Positions 17,965 through 27,362 of a stretch of 64,000 bases of DNA are shown here, piece by piece. The position numbers were made by a program, and so were the translations under genes. Numbering within the stretch: the stretch's first letter is position 1; the number at the start of each line of letters is the position of its first letter. The notes below the pieces were generated by a model. The model worked only from the letters and a program-made list of their open reading frames with translations. It had not been told where the DNA came from and did not search any database. This DNA comes from Trinickia soli. Its GTDB lineage: Bacteria; Pseudomonadota; Gammaproteobacteria; Burkholderiales; Burkholderiaceae. The DNA lies in contig NZ_PNYB01000019.1 of the NCBI RefSeq assembly GCF_002879855.1, positions 1-64,000 on the forward strand. The letters run 5' to 3'.

Positions 17965-18041
17965 TGGTAGGCTCGATTGGACTCGAACCAACGACCCCCA
18001 CCATGTCAAGGTGGTGCTCTAACCAGCTGAGCTACGAGCCT
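17965..18041 (-). tRNA. tRNA-Val(GAC)
   Basis: A 77-nt cloverleaf. Acceptor AGGCTCG (18041-18035) pairs with 17975-17969, and CCA is encoded at 17967-17965. Anticodon stem CCACC/GGTGG with loop TTGACAT gives GAC, and the T arm contains GGTTCGAGTCC. It lies 69 bp downstream of relA on the same strand. Confidence 0.98.
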
Positions 18042-18110
18042 GAAGAAGACGAGATTATATGGAGCCTATCTGACCTTGGCAAGCACTTTTATGCTTCCAC
18101 ATGAAAAAAG

Positions 18111-20345
18111 TTACGACTTGCGCTGGGCGCGCACCACGCCGCCCACTTCGCCTAGCAACGTACACGCGCGCTGAACCTGCACAGCGCTTGAAACCTCAAC
18201 GGTGAACTGCATGAACGCCGCGTTGCGCCGGCTCATCGTCTTCACGCCGACCACATTCATCTTCTCGCGCGCGAAGACTTCGGAGATGTCGCGCAGCAGG
18301 CCTTGACGGTCATGAGCTTCAATCGCAATGTCCACGGGATAGACCGACGAACCGCGCCCGCCAAGCACATCGGCCGACCACGCGGTTTGCAGCACGCGCT
18401 CGGGTGCGCGCGCGGCCATTCGTTGAAACGTCGCGCAATCGCTGCGGTGAATGGACATACCCTTGCCGCGCGTCACGAAGCCGCTGATTTCATCGGGCGG
18501 CGCCGGCCTGCAGCAGCGCGCGAGCTGCGTGAGCAACGCATCGACGCCGACGACGAGCACCCCCGTCGACGCGCCGCGCGCCACGCTTGCACCGCTGCCG
18601 CGCTTTTCGAACTGCTCTGGCGTATCGGGCTGCGGCTCGGGCGGCATCGTATCGGAGAGCGCCTGCTCTACGCTGCGCAGACTGAACTCCTCCTTGCCGA
18701 CGACGTTGAACAGATCCTCGGGCGATTTGAAGCCGAGCTTGGCCGCGAGTTGGTCGAGATTGACCGACGTCCTGCCTTCGCGCTGCAATGTCTTTTCGAC
18801 CATCGCCCGGCCGTTCGCGATCGTCTCTTGCAGATCGACCGCATTGAACCACGCGCGCACCTTCTGCTTGGCGCGGTTGCTGCGCAGATAGCCGAGCTGC
18901 GGGTTGAGCCAATCGCGCGAAGGCCCGCCCTCCTTCACTGCCACGATCTCGACCGTCTGGCCGTTTTGCAGCGAAGTGTTGAGCGGCACCATCGCACCGT
19001 CCACCCGCGCGCCGCGGCAACGATGACCGAGTTCGCTATGCAGGTGATACGCGAAATCGAGCGGCGTCGCGCCTTGCGGCAATGCGATCACGCGCGCTTG
19101 CGGCGTCAACACGTAGATGTGATCGTCGTCGAGCGTGGCTTGGCGCAATTGCTCCCACGGGTTGGGGGCAGCCTGCTCGCCTTCGGCGATATCGTCCTTC
19201 CATGCGAGTAGCTGGCGCAGCCATGCGATCTTTTCGTCGTATTTCTCGCTCGCACTGAATTGACCGCCGTAGCCGCGCACGCCGGCTTCCTTGTAACGCC
19301 AGTGCGCGGCCACGCCATATTCGGCGAAGCGATGCATTTCATGCGTGCGGATCTGCACCTCGAACGCGCGACCGTCGTCGCCGATCACAACCGTGTGCAA
19401 CGACTTGTATCCGTTCGGTTTCGGCCGCGAGATGTAATCGTCGAATTCCTTCGGCACCGGCTGCCAGAGGTTATGGACGATGCCGAGCACCGTGTAGCAA
19501 TCCTTGATGTCCGGCACGATCACGCGAAACGCGCGCACATCATAGAGCTCGGCAAAATCGAGCGCCTTGCCGCGCATCTTGCGCCAGATGCTGTAGATGT
19601 GTTTTGGCCGGCCGCTGACCTCAGCCGCGATGTGCGCACTGGCCAATTCGTCCTGCAGACGCGAAATCGCCTGCGCCACGTAGGTCTCTCGCTCGACGCG
19701 TTTCTCGTCGAGCAGCCTGGCGATGCGCTTGTAGGTGTCCGGGTCTTCGAAGCGAAACGCGAGATCCTCGAGCTCCCACTTCAGCTGCCAGATCCCGAGC
19801 CGGTTCGCGAGCGGCGCATAGATTTCGAGCGTCTCGCGCGCGACGTCGACGCCCGGCGACGTCTTGGCAGCCGCGTAGTAGCGCAGCGTCTGCAAGCGCG
19901 ACGCAAGACGGATCAACACGACGCGGATATCCTGCGCGAACGCGAGCAGCATCTTGCGCAGCGCTTCGATCTGAGCGCGCCGCGCGGCCTGGGCATCGCG
20001 GCCGGCGTCGAGCGCGGCGTTCTGCGCCGCCCGCAGGCTGACGGTACCGAGCCGCAGCAGCTTGCGCACATCGCCGACGAGCTGCGCCACTTCTTCGCCG
20101 AAGCGCTCGGCAATGGCCCGCTCGGGATCCGCAAGATGCGGCGTAAGGGCGAACAGCGCCGCCGCCAGCACGGCCGGCGGGTCGACGTTGAGCCTGGCGA
20201 CGATCGAAGCCGTGCCCGTCGCATGGTCGGCGAGCAGCTCGCCCGACGACAGGCGTGCATCGCCGGCGTGCTCGCGCACGAAGGCGAGCGCCTCCTCATA
20301 CGACGGCAATGATTGCGCGCCGGGGGTGGCCGTATCGGCGTTCAT
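18111..20345 (-). CDS. relA: (p)ppGpp synthetase RelA
   Basis: A 744-residue long RelA/SpoT homologue. The N-terminal HD hydrolase domain is degenerate, with no HDxxED metal site, and the synthetase domain carries the acidic EFDD motif typical of monofunctional RelA, followed by YISRPKPNGYKSLHT. TGS (IALPQGATPLDFAYHLHS, about residues 415-475), helical/zinc-finger-like and C-terminal ACT domains follow. It is expected to act on the ribosome, sensing uncharged tRNA and making (p)ppGpp. It lies 69 bp downstream of ridA. Confidence 0.97.
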   Translation of the reverse strand: MNADTATPGAQSLPSYEEALAFVREHAGDARLSSGELLADHATGTASIVARLNVDPPAVLAAALFALTPHLADPERAIAERFGEEVAQLVGDVRKLLRLGTVSLRAAQNAALDAGRDAQAARRAQIEALRKMLLAFAQDIRVVLIRLASRLQTLRYYAAAKTSPGVDVARETLEIYAPLANRLGIWQLKWELEDLAFRFEDPDTYKRIARLLDEKRVERETYVAQAISRLQDELASAHIAAEVSGRPKHIYSIWRKMRGKALDFAELYDVRAFRVIVPDIKDCYTVLGIVHNLWQPVPKEFDDYISRPKPNGYKSLHTVVIGDDGRAFEVQIRTHEMHRFAEYGVAAHWRYKEAGVRGYGGQFSASEKYDEKIAWLRQLLAWKDDIAEGEQAAPNPWEQLRQATLDDDHIYVLTPQARVIALPQGATPLDFAYHLHSELGHRCRGARVDGAMVPLNTSLQNGQTVEIVAVKEGGPSRDWLNPQLGYLRSNRAKQKVRAWFNAVDLQETIANGRAMVEKTLQREGRTSVNLDQLAAKLGFKSPEDLFNVVGKEEFSLRSVEQALSDTMPPEPQPDTPEQFEKRGSGASVARGASTGVLVVGVDALLTQLARCCRPAPPDEISGFVTRGKGMSIHRSDCATFQRMAARAPERVLQTAWSADVLGGRGSSVYPVDIAIEAHDRQGLLRDISEVFAREKMNVVGVKTMSRRNAAFMQFTVEVSSAVQVQRACTLLGEVGGVVRAQRKS

Positions 20346-20414
20346 CGTTCGACTCTCGTGCGGGACCGTGACTGCGAACTGCTCATGCTCGCTGCAAGAT
20401 TGCCTGACGCGCGC

Positions 20415-20768
20415 TCAGTCTCGCTGAGCGGCAACCACGACGATCTCGACGAGGCATGCCGGATTCGCCAGCCTGGCCTCGACGGTTGCGCGCGGCGGCG
20501 TGGCCCCTTGCGCGACCCACTCGTCCCACACCGCGTTCATTCCGGCGAAATGCACCATATCCGAGATATAGATCTGCACCGACAACAGGTGCGCCTTGTC
20601 GCTGTTCGCTTCGCCCAACAGCCGATCGATGTGGCCGAGCACTTCGCGCGTCTGGCCGGTGATGTCCTGCGTCGTATCTTCGGCAATCTGCCCGGCAAGA
20701 TAGACCGTGCCGTTGTGGATGGCGGTTTCGGAGAGGCGGTTGCCGACGTGATGACGAATGACTGCCAT
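20415..20768 (-). CDS. RidA/YjgF family protein (reactive imine deaminase-like)
   Basis: A 117-residue RidA-fold protein starting MAVIRHHVGNRLSETAIH, with AGGAAG before the ATG at 20768. RidA enzymes hydrolyse reactive enamine/imine intermediates from PLP enzymes. The C-terminal RATVEARLANPACLVEI contains the Arg and Glu that RidA-type proteins use in the active site. Burkholderia encodes several paralogues, so the exact substrate is open. Confidence 0.9.
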   Translation of the reverse strand: MAVIRHHVGNRLSETAIHNGTVYLAGQIAEDTTQDITGQTREVLGHIDRLLGEANSDKAHLLSVQIYISDMVHFAGMNAVWDEWVAQGATPPRATVEARLANPACLVEIVVVAAQRD

Positions 20769-20849
20769 TTTCAATCTTCCTGTTCCAGAGGGAGCGGACC
20801 GAAGCTGCTCCGGTTTCGCACGGCCGTTTCGCACGCCCGCAAACCTCTA

Positions 20850-21770
20850 TTATGACGCGCCGACGAAGAAGCGCCTTGCAACGGCGATTTGGGCCGGGTC
20901 CAGGAACGCCGGCGCATGGCCTACGCCGACCATCTCGACCGCCTGTACGTCGCGTCCGCGTTCGACCATGCGCGAAACCGTCTCGCGCGAAAGCAGATCG
21001 GATTCGGCCCCGCGCGTCACCAGCACAGGCCCCTCGATTCGTGCGAACAAGTTCCAGAGCGCCGCTTCGCCCGCGCTCGCCGCCTCGGGCGTCGTTGTGC
21101 CGAACGGCACGGCGATCGCGGGGTCGTAGCGAAACACCCACGCGCCGTCGTCCCGCTGCCGCAACAGCGGCGAATTGATCTCGGCCCACTCTTCGGGCGT
21201 CAACGGGCCGAAGCTGGCGGCCAGCGCAGCGGCGTGGGCGATGCCCGCCTCGCGCGTGGCAAAGGTCACGTCCTGGCCGACGTATGAGCCGATGCGCACG
21301 AGCGCCTCGGGCTCGATGTGCGGGCCGATGTCGTTGACGAGCAGCTTGCGTACGGGCGAGTCTGGCAACCCGGCGAGCGTCATCCCGATCAGGCCGCCCA
21401 TCGACGTGCCGAACCAGTCCAACGTCTCGACGTTCAGCCGCGCGATCAGCGTGACCATGTCGGCCACGTATTGCGGCACGACGTAGCGGCTTGGATCGCT
21501 GAGCCATGCCGAACGGCCGCGGCCGACGACATCCGGGCAGACGACGCGATAGACGTCGGACAGCGCTGCGGCGACGCGGTCGAAGTCGCGCCCCGAGCGC
21601 GTAAGCCCATGCACGCAAACCAGCACACGCGGATTGTCGGGATCGCCCCACTCGCAATAGGCCATGCGATGAAGGCCCACAGGGCTCGCGCAGAGAACCT
21701 CGCGCTCGCGCGGCGCTGGCGTCGGCGCCTTGGCTGGGGAAGATACGGCGGCAACGTTCGACTCGCTCAT
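20850..21770 (-). CDS. alpha/beta-fold hydrolase
   Basis: A 306-residue alpha/beta hydrolase with the oxyanion motif VCVHGLTRSGRDFD, nucleophile elbow WFGTSMGGLIG and catalytic His in GVGHAPAFLD. There is a disordered Ala/Pro-rich N-terminus of about 20 residues and no signal peptide. It lies downstream of the scoAB genes but behind their terminator, and 81 bp before ridA. The substrate cannot be told; ester, lactone or C-C bond hydrolysis is possible. Confidence 0.88.
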   Translation of the reverse strand: MSESNVAAVSSPAKAPTPAPREREVLCASPVGLHRMAYCEWGDPDNPRVLVCVHGLTRSGRDFDRVAAALSDVYRVVCPDVVGRGRSAWLSDPSRYVVPQYVADMVTLIARLNVETLDWFGTSMGGLIGMTLAGLPDSPVRKLLVNDIGPHIEPEALVRIGSYVGQDVTFATREAGIAHAAALAASFGPLTPEEWAEINSPLLRQRDDGAWVFRYDPAIAVPFGTTTPEAASAGEAALWNLFARIEGPVLVTRGAESDLLSRETVSRMVERGRDVQAVEMVGVGHAPAFLDPAQIAVARRFFVGAS

Positions 21771-21821
21771 CGCATGTCCTTATTGGTGATCTGCGGGGCG
21801 GCTCTGCCTTACGCATCAAGC

Positions 21822-21841
21822 AAAAACGGGCGAAGCGCCCG
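21822..21841 (-). terminator. terminator of the CoA-transferase operon
   Basis: CGGGCG/CGCCCG stem (21827-21832 with 21836-21841, 3-nt loop) followed by five T on the minus strand, 74 bp past the scoB stop. Confidence 0.75.
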
Positions 21842-21914
21842 CCTCACCCGTTTCGTCGTGCTCGAGCGAGCCGCAAAGGCCTGTATACGCGTTGCAGGCC
21901 CAGCGCTCGCGGCT

Positions 21915-22556
21915 TCAGTGAATGGCGCTCGTATCGAGCGGCGCGCCGGTCTTGGCCTTGATTTCGTCCACCGTCACCCCCGGTGCGAGTTCCACCAGCT
22001 TCAGGCCCGCATCGGTGACGTCGATGACGCCCAGATCCGTAATGATCCGATCGACGACGCCCACGCCCGTCAGCGGCAGCGCGCAGCTTTCGAGAATCTT
22101 GTGCTGGTCGCCCTTCGCCACGTGCTCCATCAGCACGACGACGCGCTTGACGCCCGCGACGAGGTCCATCGCGCCGCCCATGCCCTTGATCATCTTGCCC
22201 GGGATCATCCAGTTGGCCAGATCGCCGTTCTTGCTGACCTGCATCGCGCCGAGAATCGCCAGATTGATGTGGCCGCCGCGAATCATGGCAAACGAATCGG
22301 CCGACGAGAAGATCGACGAGCCCGGCAGCGTCGTGATCGTCTGCTTGCCGGCGTTGATCAGGTCCGCATCGAGTTCTTCTTCGGTCGGCGACGGGCCGAT
22401 GCCGAGCAAGCCGTTTTCCGATTGCAGCCAGACGTCGATGCCGGGCGGCACGTAGTTCGCGACGAGCGTCGGCAGCCCGATGCCCAGGTTCACGTAGAAG
22501 CCGTCTTGCAGCTCTTTCGCCGCGCGCGCGGCCATCTCTTCACGAGTCCAAGCCAT
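21915..22556 (-). CDS. scoB: 3-oxoacid CoA-transferase subunit B
   Basis: A 213-residue beta subunit of a family I CoA-transferase that moves CoA from succinyl-CoA to acetoacetate or a similar 3-oxoacid. The catalytic Glu lies in [10 protein letters not shown], and [14 protein letters not shown] and [19 protein letters not shown] are typical blocks. It starts one base after the scoA stop, a tight operon. Closely related adipate enzymes (PcaJ) share these motifs, so the substrate is not certain. Confidence 0.92.
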   Translation of the reverse strand: MAWTREEMAARAAKELQDGFYVNLGIGLPTLVANYVPPGIDVWLQSENGLLGIGPSPTEEELDADLINAGKQTITTLPGSSIFSSADSFAMIRGGHINLAILGAMQVSKNGDLANWMIPGKMIKGMGGAMDLVAGVKRVVVLMEHVAKGDQHKILESCALPLTGVGVVDRIITDLGVIDVTDAGLKLVELAPGVTVDEIKAKTGAPLDTSAIH

Positions 22557-22557
22557 G

Positions 22558-23262
22558 TCAGTCTCCTTTCACGCGCACGACGCGTTGTTCGATGCGTTTT
22601 TCCGGATGCGCATTGAGCACGATGCGCTGCACGAAGATGCCCGGCGTATGAATCGCGTCCGGATCGAGTGCGCCCACTTCGACGATCTCCTCCACTTCGG
22701 CCACCGTGATGCGCCCGGCCATCGCGCACATCGGGTTGAAGTTGCGTGCGGTACGGCGGTAAATGAGATTGCCGGCCGTGTCGGCTTTCCATGCTTTCAC
22801 GAGGGCGACGTCGGCTGTCAGCGAGCGCTCGAGCACGTAATGGTTGTCGCCGAATTGACGCGTTTCCTTGCCCTCGGAGATGACCGTGCCGTAGCCCGTG
22901 GCCGTGAAGAACGCGGGAATGCCGGCGCCGCCCGCGCGCAGCTTCTCAGCGAGCGTGCCTTGCGGCGTGAATTCGAGCTCGAGCTCGCCCGCCAGATACT
23001 GGCGCTCGAACTCCTTGTTCTCGCCCACGTACGAGGAGATCATCTTCTTGATCTGGCGCGTTTCGAGCAGCAAGCCCAGGCCAAAGCCATCGACGCCCGC
23101 ATTGTTGCTGATGCAGGTGATGCCTTTGACGGCCGAGTCGCGCAGCGCCGCAATCAACGCTTCGGGAATGCCGCACAAGCCGAAGCCGCCAACGGCAAAC
23201 GTCTGCCCGTCTTTGACGATGCCCTCGAGCGCGGCGGACGCGCTTGGATAGACTTTGTTCAT
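22558..23262 (-). CDS. scoA: 3-oxoacid CoA-transferase subunit A
   Basis: A 234-residue alpha subunit partner of ScoB. It starts [15 protein letters not shown] at 23262, with GGAAGGGA upstream. The CoA-binding loop [16 protein letters not shown] and the [19 protein letters not shown] block are intact. Ketone-body-type or 3-oxoadipate metabolism in the cytoplasm is expected. Confidence 0.92.
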   Translation of the reverse strand: MNKVYPSASAALEGIVKDGQTFAVGGFGLCGIPEALIAALRDSAVKGITCISNNAGVDGFGLGLLLETRQIKKMISSYVGENKEFERQYLAGELELEFTPQGTLAEKLRAGGAGIPAFFTATGYGTVISEGKETRQFGDNHYVLERSLTADVALVKAWKADTAGNLIYRRTARNFNPMCAMAGRITVAEVEEIVEVGALDPDAIHTPGIFVQRIVLNAHPEKRIEQRVVRVKGD

Positions 23263-23514
23263 CTGTGTGTCCCTTCCGTGATGGAAATCCGAAATCGGAT
23301 GGCGCGGTAAGCATCGATGCATCGGTGCCTATTCTAGTCGTCGCGCGCGCATCCGTCGTGGTCGTCATGGCAGCGGTGGCCTGACGGCAGTGGACACGCG
23401 TCGCCGCGCTTCGTTTAATGCGCCAAAGGGTACGATGCCCGGCGCTTGCGGCACAATACGCAAAAATACATAAGCGAAAGCCCCCGTGCGAAATACGACG
23501 GCCTGCCGCGAACT

Positions 23515-24060
23515 ATGCCCAAAATCGATTACCAGACCGCCTTTCACCTTGCGCCGATCGGCCTCGTGCTTTCGCGTGACCGTGTCATCGAGGATTGCAA
23601 CGATGCGGTCGCCGCCATCTTTCGTTGCGATCGCTCGGCGCTGATCGGGCTTTCGTTCGAAGCACTGTACCCGTCGTCGGACGAGTTCGAGCGCATTGGC
23701 GAGCGGATCGGACCCATCATGACGGCCCAGGGCAGTTATGCAGACGATCGGATCATGAAGCGCGCCGACGGCGAACTGTTCTGGTGCCATGTGACGGGCC
23801 GGGCGCTCGAGCGCCATGCGCCGCTGGCCGCGGGCGTGTGGACCTTCGAGGACTTGAGCGCGACGCGCCGCGTTGCCGTCGAACTGACCCCGCGCGAGCG
23901 CGAGGTGGCCGCGCAGCTGGCGACGGGCAAAACGAGCAAACAGATCGGCCGCGTGCTCGATATCAGCTCGCGCACGGTCGATATCTACCGCGCGCGGCTC
24001 ATGCGCAAGTACGGCAGCGGCAACGCCACCGAACTCATGCAGCGTCTGCTCGGCCAGTGA
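23515..24060 (+). CDS. PAS-LuxR transcriptional regulator
   Basis: A 181-residue protein with an N-terminal PAS domain (FHLAPIGLVLSRDRVIEDCN, through about residue 115) and a C-terminal LuxR/NarL helix-turn-helix (LTPREREVAAQLATGKTSKQ, about 125-181). There is no receiver or kinase domain, so it is a one-component sensor with an unknown ligand. The ATG at 23515 starts the PAS domain; an upstream TTG at 23446 is possible but adds an unlikely sequence. It is divergent from scoAB and may regulate it. Confidence 0.85.
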   Translation: MPKIDYQTAFHLAPIGLVLSRDRVIEDCNDAVAAIFRCDRSALIGLSFEALYPSSDEFERIGERIGPIMTAQGSYADDRIMKRADGELFWCHVTGRALERHAPLAAGVWTFEDLSATRRVAVELTPREREVAAQLATGKTSKQIGRVLDISSRTVDIYRARLMRKYGSGNATELMQRLLGQ

Positions 24061-24112
24061 GGCCGGCCGCCCAACACGCGCGAACGCGCGCCTTTGGCGG
24101 TCAAGGTGCGCT

Positions 24113-24565
24113 TCAGCGCGCCCGCTCGAACGGAGGGTTTTCGAGCTGCGAACGCAACGGTTCGGGCAGCGGCACCGAGCGCCCCGCCGCATAATCGATC
24201 CAGACGCAGCGCGCCGTGCCGCGGGCATAGAGCGTGCCCGGATCGTCGGCGCGGCGCAGCTCGAAGCCCGTGTCGAAGCTGCTGCGCCCCGGCTTGCCGA
24301 CCGACATCAGACCGACGACGTCGCCCGGATAATGAAGCTGCCGCAAGAACTCCATCGACGCATTGACGATGACGGGGCCCTGCCCGTGTTCCGCGCCGCC
24401 GATGATGCCCACGGCCTCGAACCAGCTGATCCGCACCTGCTCCATGTAGCGAAAGTACACGGTGTTGTTGACGTGCCCGAACGCATCCATGTCGCCCCAC
24501 CGGATCGGCATCGACATTTCGAACACAGGGCGGTAATCGCTGTTCGGCGCTTCCTTCAGATCCAT
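24113..24565 (-). CDS. acyl-CoA thioesterase, hot-dog fold (4HBT/YbgC-like)
   Basis: A 150-residue hot-dog protein. MPIRWGDMDAFGHVNNTVYF has the family Asp near the start of the central helix, followed by RYMEQVRISWFEAVG. It should hydrolyse acyl- or aryl-CoA thioesters. The open frame extends upstream inside the SDR gene, but the ATG at 24565 starts the domain. It lies 58 bp downstream of the SDR gene and is probably in one operon with it. Confidence 0.88.
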   Translation of the reverse strand: MDLKEAPNSDYRPVFEMSMPIRWGDMDAFGHVNNTVYFRYMEQVRISWFEAVGIIGGAEHGQGPVIVNASMEFLRQLHYPGDVVGLMSVGKPGRSSFDTGFELRRADDPGTLYARGTARCVWIDYAAGRSVPLPEPLRSQLENPPFERAR

Positions 24566-24623
24566 TACTTCAGCCACTTCTCTTCTACCTTCCTTCGATA
24601 CTTCGAAACAAAAACCGGAATCG

Positions 24624-25403
24624 TCAGGACAGACCCAACCCATCGTCGGCCGCGATGACGGCGCCGTTGATGAACTGCGATTCGTCGGCTGCCAGCAGCA
24701 GCAGCAAGCCGTCGAGGTCCTCGGGCTGCCCGACGCGACGGCGCGGCAGCATCGCCAGCAGCTTCTGGCCCGCTTCGGACGACCAATGCTGATGATTGAT
24801 CTCCGTATCGATATAGCCAGGCGCGATCGCATTGACGTTGATGCCGTGCCGGCCCCATTCGAGCGCCATCGCGCGCGTCATATGGACGACGGCCGCCTTG
24901 CTCATCGAATACAGGCCGATCTGCGGCAATACGCGCAGCCCCGCCACCGAAGCAATGTTGATGATGCGGTAGGCCGGCTTCTGCATCGCCCCGCCCGAGC
25001 GCATGATCATGCGCTTGGCCACTTCCTGCGCGACGAAGAACGCGCCACGCGTGTTCGTATCGAACACAAATTCGTAGTCGGCCGGCGTGACCTCGGTGAG
25101 CTTTTGCGTCGTCGACACACCTGAGTTGTTGACCAGGATGTCGATCGTGCCCGCCTCGGTCTCCGCATGTGCAACGGCCGACTTGATGCTTTGGTAGTCG
25201 GTCACATCGAGCGAGACGACGTGCGCCGCGCCGCCCGACGCCTCGATCTCGGCGCGTAATTCCTTCAAACGCTCCACGCGCCGGCTCGCCAGCACCACTT
25301 TCGCCCCTGCCTGCGACAGTACGAGCGCGAAGCGCTTGCCGAGGCCGCTGGACGCGCCCGTAATCAGCGCGACCTTGCCTTCCAAATTGATCGAACGGCC
25401 CAT
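24624..25403 (-). CDS. SDR family NAD(P)-dependent oxidoreductase
   Basis: A 259-residue short-chain dehydrogenase/reductase. It has the cofactor motif TGASSGLGKRFAL, NNSG in DILVNNSGVST, catalytic Ser in IINIASVAG and YxxxK in YSMSKAAVVH. Arg residues after the second strand (ASRRVERLK) suggest NADPH. Neighbouring thioesterase and CoA-transferase genes point to acyl-CoA metabolism, perhaps as a 3-hydroxyacyl-CoA dehydrogenase, but this is inference. AAAGGAA precedes the ATG. Confidence 0.9.
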   Translation of the reverse strand: MGRSINLEGKVALITGASSGLGKRFALVLSQAGAKVVLASRRVERLKELRAEIEASGGAAHVVSLDVTDYQSIKSAVAHAETEAGTIDILVNNSGVSTTQKLTEVTPADYEFVFDTNTRGAFFVAQEVAKRMIMRSGGAMQKPAYRIINIASVAGLRVLPQIGLYSMSKAAVVHMTRAMALEWGRHGINVNAIAPGYIDTEINHQHWSSEAGQKLLAMLPRRRVGQPEDLDGLLLLLAADESQFINGAVIAADDGLGLS

Positions 25404-25420
25404 TCTCGTTCCTTTACGCT

Positions 25421-25456
25421 GTGAATTTGGTGAATTCGGTGAATTCGGTGAACCCG
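25421..25456. repeat. 9-bp tandem repeat, four copies
   Basis: Four consecutive units of the form GTGAATTCG (the first ending TTG, the last ACCCG) lie between the divergent SDR and etfQO genes, within the SDR leader. The 243-bp spacer otherwise holds only the two promoters. Confidence 0.85.
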
Positions 25457-25646
25457 GTGATACTGCGCGATGCGCGATCGGACGCAGAACACATCGGGCA
25501 ATAAAACAGCCGACACGGACGGAGCCGCCACTCTATCACGCAAATAGAACGATCGTGCTAATCTCTACCCGCGCGGTTGCAGCGTCCCTACTGTTCGCTG
25601 ACAATACGAACCCGAAAAAAAGCATTCTAATGGCTAAGGAGCCTCA

Positions 25647-27320
25647 ATGACCCCCGAAAGTCTGATCGAGCAATATGGCCCTCGCGAGTCGATGGAGTAC
25701 GACGTCGTGATCGTGGGCGGCGGTCCCGCCGGTCTGTCGGCTGCGATCCGGCTCAAGCAGCTCGCACAGGAAAAAGGCGTCGACATCGGCGTGTGCGTGC
25801 TCGAGAAGGGTTCGGAGATCGGCGTGCACATCCTGTCGGGCGCGGTCATGGATCCTCGGGCCATGAGTGAGCTGATTCCCGATTGGAAGGAGAAAGGCGC
25901 GCCGCTGAACGTCGAGGTGACGGAGGACCGCTTCCTTTTCCTGTCCGAGAAGGGCGCCGTCAAAACGCCGAACTGGGCGCTGCCCGACATTTTCCAGAAT
26001 CACGGCAACTATGTGATCAGCCTGGCCAATGTGACGCGCTGGCTCGGCCAGCAAGCCGAAGCGCTCGGCGTGGAGATTTTCCCGGGCTTTGCCGCGGCCG
26101 ACGTGCTGTACAACGAAGACGGGTCGGTCAAAGGCGTGGCCACCGGCAACATGGGCATCGGCAAGGACGGCGAGCCGCTTGATAACTTCCAGCTCGGCAT
26201 GGAGCTGCACGCGAAGTACACGCTGTTTTGCGAAGGCGCGCGCGGGCACCTGGGCCGCCGGCTCAACGACACATTCAAGCTCGACCAGGGCGCGGACCCG
26301 CAGGTCTACGGCATTGGCATCAAAGAGCTGTGGGAAATCGATCCGGCCAAACATCAGCCGGGGCTCGTGATCCACACGGCGGGCTGGCCGCTCGATACGC
26401 AGACCTACGGCGGCTCATTCCTCTATCACATCGACAACAACCAGGTGATGGTCGGTTTCGTTGTCGGCCTGGGCTACTCGAACCCGTACCTGTCGCCGTT
26501 CGAAGAATTCCAGCGCTACAAGACGCACCCTGAGATTCGCAAGTTCCTCGAAGGCGGCAAGCGCATTTCGTACGGCGCGCGTGCGATTACGGCCGGCGGG
26601 CTGATGTCGCTGCCCAAGCTCGTGTTCCCGGGCGGCGCGCTCGTGGGCGACGATGCCGGGTTCTTGAACGCCGCGCGCATCAAAGGCAGCCACGCAGCGA
26701 TCAAGAGCGGCATGCTGGCGGCGCAAGCTGCGTTCGACGCCGTGCAAGCGGGCCGTCAAAACGATGAACTGCTTGCGTACCCCGAATCGTTCAAGCAATC
26801 GTGGCTGCACACGGAACTGCACCGCTCGCGCAACTTCAAGCAGTGGATGAGCAAGGGCCTCTACCTGGGCACGCTCATGGTCGGGATCGAACAGAAGCTG
26901 CTGGGCGGTAACGTGCCGTGGACGCTCCATCATCAGCATCGCGATCACGAGATGCTCAAGCCGGCTTCACAATGCACACCGATCGCTTACCCGAAGCCCG
27001 ACGGCAAGCTCACGTTCGATCGGCTTTCCTCCGTATTCCTGTCGAATACGAACCATGAGGAAAATCAGCCCGCACATCTGACGCTCAAGGATGCGTCGGT
27101 GCCCGTCAACGTCAACCTGCACACGTACGCGGGCCCCGAGGGACGCTATTGCCCGGCGGCCGTGTACGAGTTCGTCAAGAACGACGACGGCAGCGATCGC
27201 CTCGTGATCAATGCGCAGAACTGCGTGCATTGCAAGACCTGCGACATCAAGGACCCGACGCAGAACATCGTCTGGGTCACGCCTGAAGGCGGCGGCGGGC
27301 CGAACTACGCGAACATGTGA
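25647..27320 (+). CDS. electron transfer flavoprotein-ubiquinone oxidoreductase
   Basis: A 557-residue ETF-QO that passes electrons from ETF (fatty-acid and amino-acid oxidation) to ubiquinone at the inner membrane. The FAD-binding motif VVIVGGGPAGLSAAIRLKQ lies near residue 20. The C-terminal ferredoxin-like domain has a 4Fe-4S cluster with CVHCKTCDIKDP plus an upstream Cys in GRYCPAAVYEF. The ribosome site AAGGAG lies five bases before the ATG. Length is normal for the bacterial form. Confidence 0.96.
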   Translation: MTPESLIEQYGPRESMEYDVVIVGGGPAGLSAAIRLKQLAQEKGVDIGVCVLEKGSEIGVHILSGAVMDPRAMSELIPDWKEKGAPLNVEVTEDRFLFLSEKGAVKTPNWALPDIFQNHGNYVISLANVTRWLGQQAEALGVEIFPGFAAADVLYNEDGSVKGVATGNMGIGKDGEPLDNFQLGMELHAKYTLFCEGARGHLGRRLNDTFKLDQGADPQVYGIGIKELWEIDPAKHQPGLVIHTAGWPLDTQTYGGSFLYHIDNNQVMVGFVVGLGYSNPYLSPFEEFQRYKTHPEIRKFLEGGKRISYGARAITAGGLMSLPKLVFPGGALVGDDAGFLNAARIKGSHAAIKSGMLAAQAAFDAVQAGRQNDELLAYPESFKQSWLHTELHRSRNFKQWMSKGLYLGTLMVGIEQKLLGGNVPWTLHHQHRDHEMLKPASQCTPIAYPKPDGKLTFDRLSSVFLSNTNHEENQPAHLTLKDASVPVNVNLHTYAGPEGRYCPAAVYEFVKNDDGSDRLVINAQNCVHCKTCDIKDPTQNIVWVTPEGGGGPNYANM

Positions 27321-27324
27321 TCGC

Positions 27325-27362
27325 AAAAGCCCGCGGGGGGCGCAGGCTTAGTCCCCCCGGGC
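27325..27362 (-). terminator. hairpin between convergent etfQO and aroC
   Basis: A GC-rich stem (27329-27340 with 27353-27362, G6/C6 core and a 2-nt bulge) holds the aroC stop codon in its loop and is followed by four T on the minus strand. It may serve both converging genes. Confidence 0.6.
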
